Numbered from the stretch's first letter, positions 19,104 through 30,028 are shown. The stretch: DNA of 64,000 nucleotides from Ralstonia pickettii (GCF_030582395.1 NZ_CP104381.1:806001-870000); one strand, 5' to 3'. Program-made: numbers and translations. Notes: generated by a model from the letters alone, not told the origin.

Positions 19104-20012
19104 GTGGCCTCTTCTTTTTCCAGTTCCCGGTTGGTGATTGTCGGGGTCGGCTTGATCGGTGGTTCGCTGGCGCTCGGCTTGCGTCGCGCCGGGGTGGTGG
19201 GGCATGTCGTGGGCGTCGGCCGATCGGCTGCGTCGCTTGAGGCCGCGATCCGCCTGGGCGTGATCGACGAAGCGTTGCCGATGGAAGAGGCCGTGCGCGG
19301 CGCCGACATGGTGGTGCTGTGCGCACCCGTCGCGCAGACGCTGCCGCTTCTGCTCGCCATGCAGCCGCATCTGGGCCCGGACACCATCGTGACGGATGCC
19401 GGCAGCACCAAATCCGACGTCATCATGGCCGCCAAGACGGCGCTGGGCGATCAAGTCAGCCAGTTCGTGCCGGCGCATCCGATTGCCGGCCGAGAGCTGA
19501 ACGGTGTGGAGGCAGCGCTGGCCGATCTCTATGTCGGCAGAAAGACCGTGCTATGCCCTCTGCAGGAAAACCGTCGCAGCGATATCGCCCGTGTGCAGGC
19601 GATGTGGGAAGCGGCGGGCGCCTATTGCCACATCATGTCGGCCGTGCAGCACGACGCCGTGTTCGCTGCGGTCAGCCACCTGCCGCACGTGCTGTCGTAC
19701 GCGCTGGTCGCGCAGATCATCAATGCCGAAGATGCGTCGCTCAAGCTGGATTTTGCAGGCGGCGGTTTCCGCGATTTCACGCGCATCGCTGCATCATCGC
19801 CGGAAATGTGGCGTGACATCTGCTTATCGAATCGGGATGCCTTGCTGCGGGAACTGACAACGTATGAAGCCGTGATCGGCCGTTTGAAGACGATGATTGC
19901 AGAGCAAGACGGCGCGTCGCTCGAGCGGGTGTTCCGCCGTGCCAGCGAGGCGCGTTTGGCATGGCCGCAACGCGTGGCAGCGGCAAGTGCCACCGGCCCG
20001 CAATCCGAATAA
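19104..20012 (+). CDS. tyrA: Prephenate dehydrogenase
   Basis: A 302-residue NAD(P)-dependent dehydrogenase starting at GTG 19104. The Rossmann motif [14 protein letters not shown] is at the N-terminus. Later [20 protein letters not shown] and [11 protein letters not shown] are conserved TyrA segments, with the catalytic His in SHLPH. It lacks a fused chorismate mutase or ACT domain. It oxidatively decarboxylates prephenate to 4-hydroxyphenylpyruvate for tyrosine. A TACAAT hexamer at 19066-19071 in the 97-nt gap may be a -10 element. It is 26 nt upstream of aroA. Confidence 0.94.
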   Translation: MASSFSSSRLVIVGVGLIGGSLALGLRRAGVVGHVVGVGRSAASLEAAIRLGVIDEALPMEEAVRGADMVVLCAPVAQTLPLLLAMQPHLGPDTIVTDAGSTKSDVIMAAKTALGDQVSQFVPAHPIAGRELNGVEAALADLYVGRKTVLCPLQENRRSDIARVQAMWEAAGAYCHIMSAVQHDAVFAAVSHLPHVLSYALVAQIINAEDASLKLDFAGGGFRDFTRIAASSPEMWRDICLSNRDALLRELTTYEAVIGRLKTMIAEQDGASLERVFRRASEARLAWPQRVAAASATGPQSE

Positions 20013-20038
20013 CGTTTTGTTTTGAACTGAGTGGATTC

Positions 20039-21343
20039 ATGGAACATCTCGACGTCGGCCCGCTGAAGACGGCGCGCGGCACCATCAAGCTGCCGGGCTC
20101 GAAGAGCATCTCCAATCGTGTTCTGCTGCTCGCCGCACTCGCGCAGGGCGAAACCGTGGTGCGCGACTTGCTCGACTCTGACGACACGCGTGTCATGCTC
20201 GATGCGCTGTGCAAGCTGGGCGTCGCGGTCGAAGGCCTGGGCGACAACGCATATCGCGTCACCGGCACCGGCGGCCGCTTCCCGAACAAGTCGGCCGATC
20301 TGTTCATGGGCAACGCTGGCACAGCCATCCGTCCGCTGACGGCCGCGCTGGCGCTGCAAGGTGGCGAGTACACGCTGCACGGCGTGCCGCGCATGCACGA
20401 ACGGCCGATCGGCGACTTGGTCGACGGCCTGCGCCAAGTCGGTGCGCACATCGACTACACGGGCAACGAGGGCTATCCGCCGCTGGCAATCCACGCCGCG
20501 CCAGTCAAGATCGACGCGCCGATTCGCGTGCGCGGCGATGTGTCGAGCCAGTTCCTGACGGCATTGCTGATGGCGTTGCCGCTGGTGGAGTCCGCCGGCA
20601 ACGTCACCATCGAAGTGGTGGGGGAGTTGATTTCCAAGCCGTACATCGAGATCACGCTGAATCTGATGGCGCGCTTCGGCGTGCAGGTCGCGCGTGACGG
20701 CTGGGCGTCGTTCACGGTGCCGACCGGCGTGGCCTACAAAGCGCCGGGCGAGATCTTTGTGGAAGGCGATGCCTCGTCGGCGTCGTACTTCCTTGCGGCC
20801 GGCGCGCTGGGCGGCGGGCCGGTGCGTGTGGAGGGCGTTGGCATGTCGAGCATTCAGGGCGACGTCCGCTTTGCCGACGCGCTGAACCGCATGGGCGCCA
20901 ACGTGATGGCCGGCGGCAACTGGATCGAAGTGCGCGGTGTTGAGCGCGACGACGGCAAGTTGCACGCCGTCGAGTTGGATTGCAACCACATTCCAGATGC
21001 GGCAATGACGCTGGCAGTGGCTGCGCTGTTTGCCGACGGCACGACCACGCTGACGAATATCGCGAGCTGGCGCGTCAAGGAAACCGACCGCCTGAGCGCC
21101 ATGGCCACCGAACTGCGCAAGCTCGGCGCCGCGGTGGAGGAGGGCGCAGACTACATTCGCGTGACGCCTCCGTCGCAATGGACGCCGCCGGCCGGTGGCA
21201 TCGACACCTACGATGACCATCGTATGGCGATGGCCTTCTCGTTGGCGGCGTTCGGCCCGGTGCCGGTGCGGATCAACGACCCGCGCTGCGTCGGCAAGAC
21301 GTTCCCGGAATATTTCACGGCCTTCAGCGGCATCACCGCTTGA
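20039..21343 (+). CDS. aroA: 3-phosphoshikimate 1-carboxyvinyltransferase (EPSP synthase)
   Basis: A 434-residue enzyme. The ATG at 20039 gives MEHLDVGPL followed by the shikimate-phosphate site [10 protein letters not shown]. The PEP region has [16 protein letters not shown], and the second signature is [20 protein letters not shown]. The Asp-rich C-terminal segment is [14 protein letters not shown]. It transfers enolpyruvyl from PEP to shikimate-3-phosphate, upstream of the chorismate used by pheA and tyrA. The glyphosate-site GNAGTAIRP matches class I enzymes. It is followed after 28 nt by cmk, the widespread aroA-cmk-rpsA order. Confidence 0.97.
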   Translation: MEHLDVGPLKTARGTIKLPGSKSISNRVLLLAALAQGETVVRDLLDSDDTRVMLDALCKLGVAVEGLGDNAYRVTGTGGRFPNKSADLFMGNAGTAIRPLTAALALQGGEYTLHGVPRMHERPIGDLVDGLRQVGAHIDYTGNEGYPPLAIHAAPVKIDAPIRVRGDVSSQFLTALLMALPLVESAGNVTIEVVGELISKPYIEITLNLMARFGVQVARDGWASFTVPTGVAYKAPGEIFVEGDASSASYFLAAGALGGGPVRVEGVGMSSIQGDVRFADALNRMGANVMAGGNWIEVRGVERDDGKLHAVELDCNHIPDAAMTLAVAALFADGTTTLTNIASWRVKETDRLSAMATELRKLGAAVEEGADYIRVTPPSQWTPPAGGIDTYDDHRMAMAFSLAAFGPVPVRINDPRCVGKTFPEYFTAFSGITA

Positions 21344-21371
21344 AGCGCAATTAACCGCCTGCATTTTCATC

Positions 21372-22067
21372 ATGTCCGACACCGCTGCTTCCATGCCGTA
21401 TCCGGTCATCACCATCGACGGCCCGACCGCATCCGGCAAGGGCACGGTCGCCCACCAAGTTGCTGATCTGCTTGGTTTCCACCTGCTGGACAGCGGGTCG
21501 CTATATCGCCTGGTGGCCCTCGCCAGCATGCGCGAGAACATTGATGACCACGACGTCGATAGTCTTGTGCGCATTGCTCGCGAGCTGGATGTGCGCTTCA
21601 AGGCGGATCACATCTGGCTCAAGGGTGAAGATGTGAGCTTGGCGTTACGCCATGAGTCGGTTGGCAACCAGGCTTCGGCCATCGCCGTGCATGGCGCGGT
21701 GCGTGAGGCGCTCCACGCACGTCAGCGGGCCTTCTTGGAAGCCCCCGGTCTCGTGGCCGACGGCCGGGACATGGGCACCGTGGTTTTTCCGGAAGCGGTG
21801 CTCAAGGTGTTCCTGACGGCAAGCGTGCAGGCACGCGCCGAGCGGCGCTATAAACAATTGATTGCAAAGGGTTTTTCTGCTACAGTTGAAAGTCTTTCGC
21901 AGGACTTGGAGGCGCGTGATTTGCGGGATCGCACCCGCAGTGTCGCGCCGCTGCGCCCAGCGCAAGATGCGCGGCAACTGGATTCGTCCGACATGACGGT
22001 CGATGAAGTTGTCGCGCAGGTACTGGACTGGTACCGGCAGGTGCAGGGCGCCAACAAGGCAAACTGA
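21372..22067 (+). CDS. cmk: Cytidylate kinase
   Basis: A 231-residue NMP kinase. The P-loop is GPTASGKGT, followed by [13 protein letters not shown]. The [11 protein letters not shown] segment binds CMP, and the C-terminal [16 protein letters not shown] is conserved in Cmk. It phosphorylates CMP and dCMP with ATP. The ATG at 21372 is the first start downstream of aroA. The ORF continues upstream only as shadow of aroA. Confidence 0.96.
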   Translation: MSDTAASMPYPVITIDGPTASGKGTVAHQVADLLGFHLLDSGSLYRLVALASMRENIDDHDVDSLVRIARELDVRFKADHIWLKGEDVSLALRHESVGNQASAIAVHGAVREALHARQRAFLEAPGLVADGRDMGTVVFPEAVLKVFLTASVQARAERRYKQLIAKGFSATVESLSQDLEARDLRDRTRSVAPLRPAQDARQLDSSDMTVDEVVAQVLDWYRQVQGANKAN

Positions 22068-22202
22068 CTCGGCTGGGCTGGTTCGTTTGGTGCCGGCGGC
22101 ATGTCGCTGCCGGCGGTTGTTCAACTTATAACCCCGCATGCGTGTCTTCGCCCATTCTGTGCGAAAGCAATGCGAGGCATGTTCTGCGGATGTCCATTTT
22201 TT

Positions 22203-23891
22203 ATGTCCCAAACTAACGAATCTTTTGCCGCCCTGTTCGAAGAGTCGATCGCCAAGTCCAATATGAAGGCTGGCGAAGTGATCTCTGCGGAAGTTGTGCG
22301 TATCGACCACAACTTCGTCGTTGTGAACGCGGGCCTGAAGTCTGAAGCTTTTGTTCCGGTCGAAGAATTCCTGAACGATCAGGGCGAGCTGGAAGTGCAA
22401 GTCGGCGACTACGTTTCGGTCGCAATCGACGCGCTGGAAAACGGCTACGGCGACACGATCCTGTCGCGCGACAAGGCCAAGCGTCTGGCTTCGTGGCTGA
22501 ACCTTGAGAAGGCACTGGAATCCGGCGAGATCATCTCCGGTACGGTGACTGGCAAGGTCAAGGGCGGCCTGACCGTCATGGTCAACGGTATTCGTGCATT
22601 CCTGCCGGGTTCGCTCGTCGACGTGCGTCCGATCAAGGACACCACGCCGTACGAAGGCAAGACCCTCGAATTCAAGGTCATCAAGCTGGATCGCAAGCGC
22701 AACAACGTTGTGCTGTCGCGCCGTGCCGTGGTTGAAGCCACGCTGGGCGAAGAGCGTCAGAAGCTGATGGAAACGCTCAAGGAAGGTGCAATCGTCAACG
22801 GTATCGTCAAGAACATCACCGACTACGGCGCGTTCGTGGATCTGGGTGGCATTGACGGTCTGCTGCACATCACCGACCTGGCATGGCGTCGTGTGCGTCA
22901 CCCGAGCGAAGTGCTGTCGGTTGGCCAGGAAATCACCGCCAAGATCCTCAAGTTCGACCAAGAGAAGAACCGCGTCTCGCTGGGCGTCAAGCAACTGGGC
23001 GAAGATCCGTGGGTCGGCATCTCGCGCCGCTACCCGCAAGGCACCCGCCTGTTCGGCAAGGTGACCAACCTGACCGACTACGGCGCGTTCGTTGAGATCG
23101 AAGCCGGCATCGAAGGTCTGGTGCACGTGTCGGAAATGGACTGGACCAACAAGAACGTTGCTCCGTCCAAGGTTGTCCAGCTGGGCGACGAAGTGGAAGT
23201 CATGGTCCTGGACATCGACGAAGACAAGCGTCGTATCAGCCTGGGCATGAAGCAGTGCAAGGCCAACCCGTGGGACGATTTCGCTCGCAACCACAAGAAG
23301 GGCGACAAGCTGGCCGGCCAGATCAAGTCGATCACTGACTTCGGCGTGTTCATCGGTCTGCCGGGCGGCATCGACGGCCTGGTGCACCTGTCGGACCTGT
23401 CGTGGCAAGAGACTGGCGAAGAAGCCGTTCGCAAGTACAAGAAGGGCGACGAAGTGGAAGCCGTGGTGCTGGCCATCGACGTCGACAAGGAGCGCATCTC
23501 GCTGGGTATCAAGCAACTGTCGGGCGACCCGTTCAACAACTTCGTGTCGACCAACGACAAGGGTTCGATCGTGCAGGTTACGATCAAGACCGTTGATCCG
23601 AAGGGCGCCGTTGTGCAGCTGGCTGACGACGTGGAAGGCTACCTGCGTGCCTCGGAAATCTCGAGCGACCGCGTGGAAGACGCCCGCAACGTGCTGAAGG
23701 AAGGGGAAACGATGACCGCGATGATCGTCAACATCGATCGCAAGTCGCGCAACATCAACGTCTCCATCAAGGCGAAGGACAGCGCCGACCAACAGGAAGC
23801 GATGCAGAAGTTCTCGGCGGATACCGGCGCAGCTGGTACCACGAACCTCGGCGCGCTGCTGAAGGCCAAGCTGAACGAAACCAACCAGTAA
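22203..23891 (+). CDS. rpsA: 30S ribosomal protein S1
   Basis: A 562-residue protein with six S1 RNA-binding domains. Repeated signatures are [46 protein letters not shown] and [18 protein letters not shown]. The start [15 protein letters not shown] at 22203 is the canonical N-terminus. S1 binds mRNA leaders during initiation. The 135-nt leader has a TATAAC hexamer at 22127-22132 and a short hairpin at about 22147-22166, so an independent promoter is likely. Codon use is strongly biased, as in other highly expressed genes. Confidence 0.98.
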   Translation: MSQTNESFAALFEESIAKSNMKAGEVISAEVVRIDHNFVVVNAGLKSEAFVPVEEFLNDQGELEVQVGDYVSVAIDALENGYGDTILSRDKAKRLASWLNLEKALESGEIISGTVTGKVKGGLTVMVNGIRAFLPGSLVDVRPIKDTTPYEGKTLEFKVIKLDRKRNNVVLSRRAVVEATLGEERQKLMETLKEGAIVNGIVKNITDYGAFVDLGGIDGLLHITDLAWRRVRHPSEVLSVGQEITAKILKFDQEKNRVSLGVKQLGEDPWVGISRRYPQGTRLFGKVTNLTDYGAFVEIEAGIEGLVHVSEMDWTNKNVAPSKVVQLGDEVEVMVLDIDEDKRRISLGMKQCKANPWDDFARNHKKGDKLAGQIKSITDFGVFIGLPGGIDGLVHLSDLSWQETGEEAVRKYKKGDEVEAVVLAIDVDKERISLGIKQLSGDPFNNFVSTNDKGSIVQVTIKTVDPKGAVVQLADDVEGYLRASEISSDRVEDARNVLKEGETMTAMIVNIDRKSRNINVSIKAKDSADQQEAMQKFSADTGAAGTTNLGALLKAKLNETNQ

Positions 23892-23936
23892 GCATCCACC
23901 GGGTCGACCCTAAAGAACGACGAGGACGCGCGCAAG

Positions 23937-24365
23937 ATGCCCATGACCAAGTCCGAACTCGTGGAAAAGCTGGCCGCCCGCTTTCCGCAGCTGCTGCTGC
24001 GGGATGCGGACATCGCGGTCAAGACGATCCTCGATGCAATGTCTGACGCGCTGGCGGACGGGCACCGCATCGAGATCCGCGGGTTCGGGAGTTTCGGTCT
24101 GAATCGTCGTCCGCCCCGAGTCGGTCGCAATCCCAAATCCGGCGAGAAGGTGCTGGTCCCTGAGAAACGGGTGCCGCACTTCAAGGCCGGCAAGGAATTG
24201 CGAGAACGGGTCGACCGCAGTTTGGAGCGACAAGGCGAGCCTTCTTCGGAGGGCGAGCCTGCTGTGTCGCTTGCGGCTGTAAAGGCTGGCCGACAGGTTG
24301 ACAGCAGCCGTCAGACTGCCGGTTTTCCGGTAGATGGGTCGGTGCCGCTGGCCATGTCGCGTTGA
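23937..24365 (+). CDS. ihfB: Integration host factor beta subunit
   Basis: A 142-residue HU/IHF-family protein. The body [43 protein letters not shown] and [15 protein letters not shown] is typical IHF-beta, including the DNA-intercalating beta-arm Pro. It binds and sharply bends DNA as a heterodimer with IhfA. GAGGA 10 nt upstream supports the ATG at 23937; an ATG 6 nt later is possible. The C-terminus extends about 40 residues past the conserved fold as a polar, probably disordered tail. It follows rpsA by 45 nt and ends at a strong terminator. Confidence 0.94.
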   Translation: MPMTKSELVEKLAARFPQLLLRDADIAVKTILDAMSDALADGHRIEIRGFGSFGLNRRPPRVGRNPKSGEKVLVPEKRVPHFKAGKELRERVDRSLERQGEPSSEGEPAVSLAAVKAGRQVDSSRQTAGFPVDGSVPLAMSR

Positions 24366-24390
24366 GCCAGGTGACACTTGGTTGTTTCAG

Positions 24391-24420
24391 GAACGCCCCG
24401 CTTGTCGGGGCGTTTTTTAT
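24391..24420 (+). terminator. Intrinsic terminator after ihfB
   Basis: AACGCCCCG at 24392-24400 and CGGGGCGTT at 24406-24414 with loop CTTGT, followed by TTTTAT. Confidence 0.9.
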
Positions 24421-24558
24421 TCCGGCAATGCCTGTGTGCTGCCACTCGCCGCGTGGCTGGCCGCCATATGAATCCGCTACAATGCGGCACATCCCGGCAA
24501 TCGTGCCGCCAATTGCGTCGCATCCTGCAGCTGCACCGCCGCTCGTTTTTGAATCCGC

Positions 24559-24882
24559 ATGAAATTTCTCGTCTGGGCCATCCGCATCCTGTTGTTTGTG
24601 CTGCTCTTCGTGCTGGCACTCCACAACACGACGGAAGTCTCGCTCGCGTTGCCGTTTGGCGTGGTCTGGCATGCACCGTTGATCCTGATCGCGCTGGTGT
24701 TCTTTGTCGCCGGCATCTTGCTGGCCATGTTGGCAATGGCACCGCGTGTGATGCGGCATCGCCTCACGGCGAGCCGTCTGCGTCGCCAGATCGGTCGCAT
24801 GAAGAAGGACGAAGAGCGCGCCGAGGCGCAGCCGCCGGTCGTTGTCGATTCTCCGTATCACGTTCCCGGCCCCAAGGTCTGA
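24559..24882 (+). CDS. lapA: LapA-domain inner-membrane protein
   Basis: A 107-residue protein with two membrane segments (about residues 5-20, ILLFVLLFVLALHN, and 40-62, LILIALVFFVAGILLAMLAM). A basic cytoplasmic tail with LRRQIGRMKKDEE follows. This is the LapA/DUF1049 (YciS) layout, with the ALHN motif after the first helix. It works beside LapB in LPS assembly control. The lapB start is 4 nt downstream, so they form an operon. A TACAAT hexamer at 24478-24483 may be a -10 element. Confidence 0.9.
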   Translation: MKFLVWAIRILLFVLLFVLALHNTTEVSLALPFGVVWHAPLILIALVFFVAGILLAMLAMAPRVMRHRLTASRLRRQIGRMKKDEERAEAQPPVVVDSPYHVPGPKV

Positions 24883-24885
24883 CGC

Positions 24886-26160
24886 ATGGATTTTGATCTC
24901 TGGTGGCTGTTGGCCATCCCCCTGGTGTTTGGCTTGGGCTGGGTGGCCGCCCGGCTCGATGCCCGCCAGTTGCGTACCGAACAATCGTCGCTGCCTCGCT
25001 CATATTTCAAGGGCTTGAATTTTCTGCTCAACGAGCAGCCGGACAAGGCCATCGACGCCTTCATTGAAGTTGCACGGCTGGATCCCGAGACCACGGAACT
25101 GCACTTTGCGCTCGGCAGCCTGTTCCGTCGGCGGGGCGAAACCGAACGCGCCATCCGCGTTCACCAGAACCTTGTGAACCGCCCTGATCTACCGCCCCAC
25201 GAGCGCGATCACGCGTTATTTGAACTGGGGCAGGATTTTCTGCGTGCGGGGCTGCTGGATCGTGCCGAAGAATCCCTGCGCATGTTGATGGACGGCACAT
25301 TTGCTGAGCCGGCCAAGCGCGTGCTGCTTGAGCTATACGAAGTCGAGAAGGAATGGCGCAAGGCCATTGACGCCGCACGCGAGCTGCAGAAGCTGCAAGG
25401 CAAGGATTACGCCGTGCAGATCGCACAGTTCTGCTGTGAGGTGGCGCAGGAAGCGCTGCAGCGCAAAGACGTGCCGACCGCCGTCGAATGGCTCGAGCGC
25501 GCCCTGCAAGAGAACCCGAAGAACGTGCGCGCCACCATTCAATTGGGCGACGTTGCACAAGGGCAGGGTGATATCGAGGGCGCCATCAAGCGTTGGCGCA
25601 GCATCGAACAGCAGAACGCGGCCTTCTTGCCGTTGGTGGCAGAGCGTCTGATGAAGGCGTACACGCAGCTTGGCCGCGCCGCCGAGGGGCTTGCCTGGTT
25701 GCGATCGAAGATGGACGCCCGACTGGGCCCTGAATTGCTCGATACGGTCTACAAATACGAATTGGACGTACACGGTATCGATGATGCCGTGGCACTGATG
25801 CGCGACCAGATCCGCCGTCAGCCTTCGTTGATGGCATTGACTCGACTGGTGGAAGCCGAAGCGACGCGCGCGTCTGAAGCCGTTGGTCATGAAGCGCCGG
25901 TCACGGTCGACGTCGCCGAGAGTGCGCTGGCGGACCCGGTGGAAGCGGGGAGTAATGCCGACATCCAGCGCGCGCAGGATCTCGGCGCCATTCGCGATTT
26001 GCTGCAAAGTCGAACGCGCAACTTGGCGCGCTACACCTGCCAGGAGTGCGGTTTCCGCGCGCGTCTGTTTTATTGGCAATGCCCCGGCTGCAACCGCTGG
26101 GAGACGTATGCCCCGCGCCGTACCGAAACGCTCGGCGGCAGCGGTGGCGCCAGCATGTAA
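24886..26160 (+). CDS. lapB: LPS assembly regulator LapB (YciM)
   Basis: A 424-residue protein with an N-terminal membrane anchor (LWWLLAIPLVFGLGWVAA). A series of TPR units starts at YFKGLNFLLNEQPDKAIDAFIEV. A C-terminal rubredoxin-like zinc knuckle has YTCQECGFRARLFYW and CPGC. In E. coli LapB guides FtsH to LpxC and so sets LPS output. The length exceeds the E. coli protein (389 residues), mostly through an acidic Ala/Glu stretch before the zinc knuckle. Operon partner of lapA. Confidence 0.94.
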   Translation: MDFDLWWLLAIPLVFGLGWVAARLDARQLRTEQSSLPRSYFKGLNFLLNEQPDKAIDAFIEVARLDPETTELHFALGSLFRRRGETERAIRVHQNLVNRPDLPPHERDHALFELGQDFLRAGLLDRAEESLRMLMDGTFAEPAKRVLLELYEVEKEWRKAIDAARELQKLQGKDYAVQIAQFCCEVAQEALQRKDVPTAVEWLERALQENPKNVRATIQLGDVAQGQGDIEGAIKRWRSIEQQNAAFLPLVAERLMKAYTQLGRAAEGLAWLRSKMDARLGPELLDTVYKYELDVHGIDDAVALMRDQIRRQPSLMALTRLVEAEATRASEAVGHEAPVTVDVAESALADPVEAGSNADIQRAQDLGAIRDLLQSRTRNLARYTCQECGFRARLFYWQCPGCNRWETYAPRRTETLGGSGGASM

Positions 26161-26224
26161 TTCAGTCCGGCGCGGTGTATTTGCGGCGACCGCGCAGGCG
26201 CTTTTTTAATCTTCAAGTGTTCGT

Positions 26225-27589
26225 ATGAAAATCACCATCATCGGTAGCGGTTATGTCGGTCTGGTCACCGGCGCGTGTCTGGCGGAGCTGGGCAACGATG
26301 TGTTCTGCCTCGACGTCGACCAGAAGAAGATCGACCTGCTCAACGCCGGCGGCGTGCCCATCTACGAACCCGGTCTGAAAGAGCTGATCGAGCGCAACCG
26401 CGCGGCTGGCCGCATCCAGTTTTCGACCGATGTGGCTGCCAGCGTGGCACACGGCGACGTGCAGTTCATCGCTGTGGGCACGCCGCCCGATGAAGACGGT
26501 TCGGCCGACCTGAAATACGTGCTCGCGGCTGCCCGCAACATTGCCCAGCACATGACGGGCTTCAAGGTGATCGTCGACAAATCGACGGTGCCGGTGGGAA
26601 CGGGCGACAAGGTGCGTGCCGCGGTGGGCGAAGTGCTGGCAACGCGCGGTAAGTCGGACATCGGCTTCTCTGTGGTATCGAATCCGGAATTCCTCAAGGA
26701 AGGCGCGGCGGTGGACGACTTCATGCGCCCCGACCGTATCGTGCTCGGCACCTATGGCGACGCCGATGGCCTGCGCGCGAAGGCGATCATGCGCACGCTT
26801 TACGCGCCGTTCAACCGCAACCACGAGCGGACGTTCTACATGGACGTGCGCTCCGCCGAGTTCACTAAATACGCCGCCAATTCAATGCTCGCCACGCGCA
26901 TTTCGTTCATGAACGAGATGGCCAATCTGGCGGACAAGGTGGGCGCAGACATCGAGCTCGTTCGCCTTGGCATCGGCTCTGACCCGCGTATCGGCTACAG
27001 CTTCCTCTACGCTGGCACCGGCTACGGCGGTTCGTGTTTCCCGAAGGACGTGCAGGCGCTGGTGCGCACGGCACAGGAGTACGGTCAGACGCTGCATGTG
27101 CTCGAAGCCGTCGAAGCCGTCAACGACAAGCAGAAGGAAGTGCTGGTCGGCAAGATCGAAGATCGCTTGGGTGCCGACCTGACCGGGCGCACATTCGCCA
27201 TTTGGGGCCTGGCGTTCAAGCCGAACACCGATGACATGCGCGAGGCTCCAAGCCGCATTCTGATTGCCGCGCTGCTGGCCCGTGGCGCGCGCGTGCAAGT
27301 GTATGACCCGGTTGCGATGGAAGAAGCCCGCCACGCGCTGGGGCTCGATCTTTCTGCCGAACAACTGGAACGCGTGACGTTCTGCGCCGGTCAGATGGAC
27401 GCGCTCAAGGATGCGGACGCTCTGGTCATCGTGACCGAATGGAAGGCGTTCCGCAGCCCGGACTTCAATGCCGTGAAGGCCCTGTTGAAGACGCCGATGG
27501 TGTTCGACGGCCGCAACCTGTTCGAGCCGCAAGCCATGCGCGATGCGGGCTTTGAATACCAGGCCATCGGACGCTCTACCCAATCGTAA
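26225..27589 (+). CDS. ugd: UDP-glucose 6-dehydrogenase
   Basis: A 454-residue enzyme. The NAD-binding motif [18 protein letters not shown] starts the protein, and [10 protein letters not shown] and [15 protein letters not shown] are conserved. The catalytic Cys is in [10 protein letters not shown], and the C-terminal domain has [20 protein letters not shown]. It oxidises UDP-glucose to UDP-glucuronate for capsule, exopolysaccharide or lipid A sugars. It lies 64 nt after lapB, and the gap holds a weak GC hairpin followed by six T at 26202-26207. It groups with rfaE1 and hldD as surface-sugar supply. Confidence 0.95.
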   Translation: MKITIIGSGYVGLVTGACLAELGNDVFCLDVDQKKIDLLNAGGVPIYEPGLKELIERNRAAGRIQFSTDVAASVAHGDVQFIAVGTPPDEDGSADLKYVLAAARNIAQHMTGFKVIVDKSTVPVGTGDKVRAAVGEVLATRGKSDIGFSVVSNPEFLKEGAAVDDFMRPDRIVLGTYGDADGLRAKAIMRTLYAPFNRNHERTFYMDVRSAEFTKYAANSMLATRISFMNEMANLADKVGADIELVRLGIGSDPRIGYSFLYAGTGYGGSCFPKDVQALVRTAQEYGQTLHVLEAVEAVNDKQKEVLVGKIEDRLGADLTGRTFAIWGLAFKPNTDDMREAPSRILIAALLARGARVQVYDPVAMEEARHALGLDLSAEQLERVTFCAGQMDALKDADALVIVTEWKAFRSPDFNAVKALLKTPMVFDGRNLFEPQAMRDAGFEYQAIGRSTQS

Positions 27590-27627
27590 TCACCGAGATC
27601 CACCGGCCGCTGCCGACGCCAAGACCC

Positions 27628-28560
27628 ATGACCACGCTCGCTTCCGAACAGATTTACGCCGCCCGCATCCTCGTGGTCGGCGACATGATGCTCGACCGCT
27701 ACTGGTTTGGAGACGTCGATCGGATTTCACCGGAAGCTCCGGTGCCCGTTGTGCAGATCAAGCGCCAGGATGAACGTCTTGGCGGTGCGGCCAATGTGGC
27801 CCGCAACGTGGCGGCGCTCGGTGCGCAGGCAGCCATGCTTGGTGTGATCGGCGACGACGAGCCGGGTCGCAGCATCGAAACGCTGCTCGGCGAGAGCCAC
27901 GTCACCGGCCATCTCCATCGGGATCCGGCGGTCAACACGACCATCAAGCTGCGCGTGCTCGCACGTCAGCAGCAATTGATTCGCGTTGATTTTGAGAATG
28001 CGCCCACGCACGAAGTGCTGATGTCGGTGCTCGATCGTTTCAGTACGCTGGTGCCGCAGCATGACGTGGTGGTGCTGTCCGACTACGGCAAGGGCGGTCT
28101 CACGCACGTCGGCAAGATGATCGAGACATCGCGCCAGGCGGGGCGCCGCGTGCTGGTCGACCCGAAGGGCGACGACTATTCGCGCTACAAGGGCGCGACC
28201 ATGATCACGCCCAACCGGGCTGAAATGCGTCAGGTGGTCGGCTCGTGGAAGTCAGAGCAGGACCTCACCATCCGCGCACAGAATCTGCGCCGTGAGTTGC
28301 AGCTCGAGGCACTTCTGCTCACGCGCTCGGAAGAAGGTATGACGCTTTATACCGAGCACGAAGTGCTCCACGTGTCGGCGCAGGCGCGCGAGGTGTTCGA
28401 TGTTTCGGGCGCGGGCGATACCGTCATCGCCACGCTGGCCACGCTGCTGGGTGCGGGCGCCAACATCAAGGAAGCGGTTCAGTACGCGAATCGCGCAGGC
28501 GGCATCGTGGTCGGCAAGCTGGGTACGGCTGTCGTCACGCACGCAGAACTCTTCAACTGA
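27628..28560 (+). CDS. rfaE1: D-glycero-beta-D-manno-heptose-7-phosphate kinase
   Basis: A 310-residue PfkB/ribokinase-family protein. The N-terminal motif is VGDMMLDRYWFGDVDRISPE, then GGAANVARNVAALGA, and the anion hole and catalytic Asp are in FDVSGAGDTVIATLA. It covers only the kinase half of the bifunctional E. coli HldE. The adenylyltransferase (HldC/RfaE2) must therefore be encoded elsewhere, as is usual in betaproteobacteria. It makes heptose 1,7-bisphosphate for the LPS inner core. hldD follows 18 nt later. Confidence 0.93.
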   Translation: MTTLASEQIYAARILVVGDMMLDRYWFGDVDRISPEAPVPVVQIKRQDERLGGAANVARNVAALGAQAAMLGVIGDDEPGRSIETLLGESHVTGHLHRDPAVNTTIKLRVLARQQQLIRVDFENAPTHEVLMSVLDRFSTLVPQHDVVVLSDYGKGGLTHVGKMIETSRQAGRRVLVDPKGDDYSRYKGATMITPNRAEMRQVVGSWKSEQDLTIRAQNLRRELQLEALLLTRSEEGMTLYTEHEVLHVSAQAREVFDVSGAGDTVIATLATLLGAGANIKEAVQYANRAGGIVVGKLGTAVVTHAELFN

Positions 28561-28578
28561 TCACCTGATCAACGGATC

Positions 28579-29574
28579 ATGACCATCATTGTCACCGGCG
28601 CTGCCGGCTTTATCGGCGCCAACATCGTCAAGGGCCTGAACGAGCGCGGCGAGACCGACATCATCGCTGTCGACAACCTCACGCGGGCCGACAAGTTCAA
28701 GAACATCGTCGACTGCCAGATCAGCGATTACCTGGACAAGACCGATTTTGTCGAGCGCTTTGCGCGCGGCGAGTTCGGCAAGGTCCGTGCGATCTTCCAT
28801 GAAGGCGCCTGCTCCGACACCATGGAGACCGACGGCCGCTACATGATGGACAACAATTACCGCTACTCGCTGGCGGTGATGCGCGCGTGTTTGGACCAAG
28901 GCGTGCAGTTCCTCTACGCCTCGTCGGCAGCCACGTACGGCGCGTCGGAAACGTTCCGCGAAGAGCCCCAGTTCGAGCGGCCGCTCAATGTGTACGGCTA
29001 CTCCAAGCTGCTGTTCGACCAGATCGTGCGTCGTGTCATGCCGACCGCGCTGTCACAGATCGTCGGCTTCCGGTACTTCAACGTCTACGGCCCGCGCGAG
29101 CAGCACAAGGGGCGCATGGCGTCGGTGGCGTTCCACAACTTCAACCAGTTCCGCGCAGAAGGTACCGTCAAGCTGTTCGGCGAGTACAACGGCTACCCGC
29201 AAGGCGGCCAGATGCGCGATTTTGTGTCGGTGGAAGATGTGGTGAAGGTCAACCTGTTCTTCTTCGACAATCCGGACAAGTCGGGCATCTTCAATCTCGG
29301 TACGGGCCGCGCACAGCCGTTCAACGATATCGCCACGACGGTCGTGAACACGTTGCGCGCAGCAGAAGGCAAGCCGGCACTTTCCACCGAAGAGTTGGCT
29401 CAGGAAGGTCTCATCGAGTACGTCAAATTTCCCGATGCATTGCGCGGCAAATACCAGTGTTTCACGCAGGCTGACCAGTCCCGCCTGCGGGCGGCAGGCT
29501 ACGCGACGCCGTTCCTGACCGTGCAGGAAGGCGTGGAACGTTACTGCCAGTGGCTGCTGAAGCAGCCAGCCTGA
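28579..29574 (+). CDS. hldD: ADP-L-glycero-D-manno-heptose-6-epimerase
   Basis: A 331-residue extended SDR. The NADP-binding motif [20 protein letters not shown] is at the N-terminus. The active site has YASSAATYG and the YGYSK catalytic pair. [19 protein letters not shown] and GGQMRDFV are conserved in HldD. It epimerises ADP-D,D-heptose to ADP-L,D-heptose, the donor for LPS inner core. It follows rfaE1 with 18 nt between the genes. Confidence 0.96.
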   Translation: MTIIVTGAAGFIGANIVKGLNERGETDIIAVDNLTRADKFKNIVDCQISDYLDKTDFVERFARGEFGKVRAIFHEGACSDTMETDGRYMMDNNYRYSLAVMRACLDQGVQFLYASSAATYGASETFREEPQFERPLNVYGYSKLLFDQIVRRVMPTALSQIVGFRYFNVYGPREQHKGRMASVAFHNFNQFRAEGTVKLFGEYNGYPQGGQMRDFVSVEDVVKVNLFFFDNPDKSGIFNLGTGRAQPFNDIATTVVNTLRAAEGKPALSTEELAQEGLIEYVKFPDALRGKYQCFTQADQSRLRAAGYATPFLTVQEGVERYCQWLLKQPA

Positions 29575-29660
29575 TCTGTCAGTCCTGCAAAGAATCAGAC
29601 TGCGTGTGACTTTTTGTCCGCGGGCAGCAGCATCGCCAGAACGCTCTTTAAGATGTGCTG

Positions 29661-29689
29661 AAACCGCCGCTCACGTGGCGGTTTTTTTT
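29661..29689 (+). terminator. Intrinsic terminator between hldD and comEA
   Basis: AAACCGCC at 29661-29668 and GGCGGTTT at 29677-29684 followed by five T. It ends about 25 nt before the comEA-like ATG. Confidence 0.85.
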
Positions 29690-29713
29690 ATTCCCTATAC
29701 CCAGGAGAAGCAC

Positions 29714-30028
29714 ATGTTGAAGAAGCTATTGGCCACCGCGCTGATGTCCCTGTCGATGCTGTCGATGTCGTGGGCGGCGGTAGATGTAAATACCGCTGAC
29801 CACGCGGGGCTGGAGACGCTGTCCGGCATTGGCCCCAAGCGTTCCAAGTTGATTATCGAAGAGCGCACCAAGAATGGTCCGTACAAGGATGCTGCCGACT
29901 TCAAGGCCCGCGTGTCCGGCATTGGTGACAAGACGCTCGTCAAGCTCGAGAACGAAGGTCTGACGTTCGGTGCTCCGGCTCCTGCACCGGCAGCCAAGAA
30001 GGATGGCAAGGACGCTAAGAAGAAGTAA
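29714..30028 (+). CDS. ComEA-like helix-hairpin-helix protein
   Basis: A 104-residue protein. The ATG at 29714 has CAGGAGAA upstream and starts a signal peptide (MLKKLLATALMSLSML...SWA). The mature part has a double helix-hairpin-helix: VDVNTADHAGLETLSGIGPKRS and then FKARVSGIGDKTLVKL. The C-terminus is Ala/Pro- then Lys-rich (KKDGKDAKKK). Periplasmic ComEA proteins bind incoming double-stranded DNA during natural transformation. In Ralstonia, which is naturally competent, that role is plausible but several paralogues usually exist. Confidence 0.85.
   Translation: MLKKLLATALMSLSMLSMSWAAVDVNTADHAGLETLSGIGPKRSKLIIEERTKNGPYKDAADFKARVSGIGDKTLVKLENEGLTFGAPAPAPAAKKDGKDAKKK

Noticed and set aside
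21645-23792. 715-codon minus-strand open frame opposite rpsA and cmk
   Set aside because: Antisense to two essential genes; its long open run is a product of strong codon bias in rpsA.
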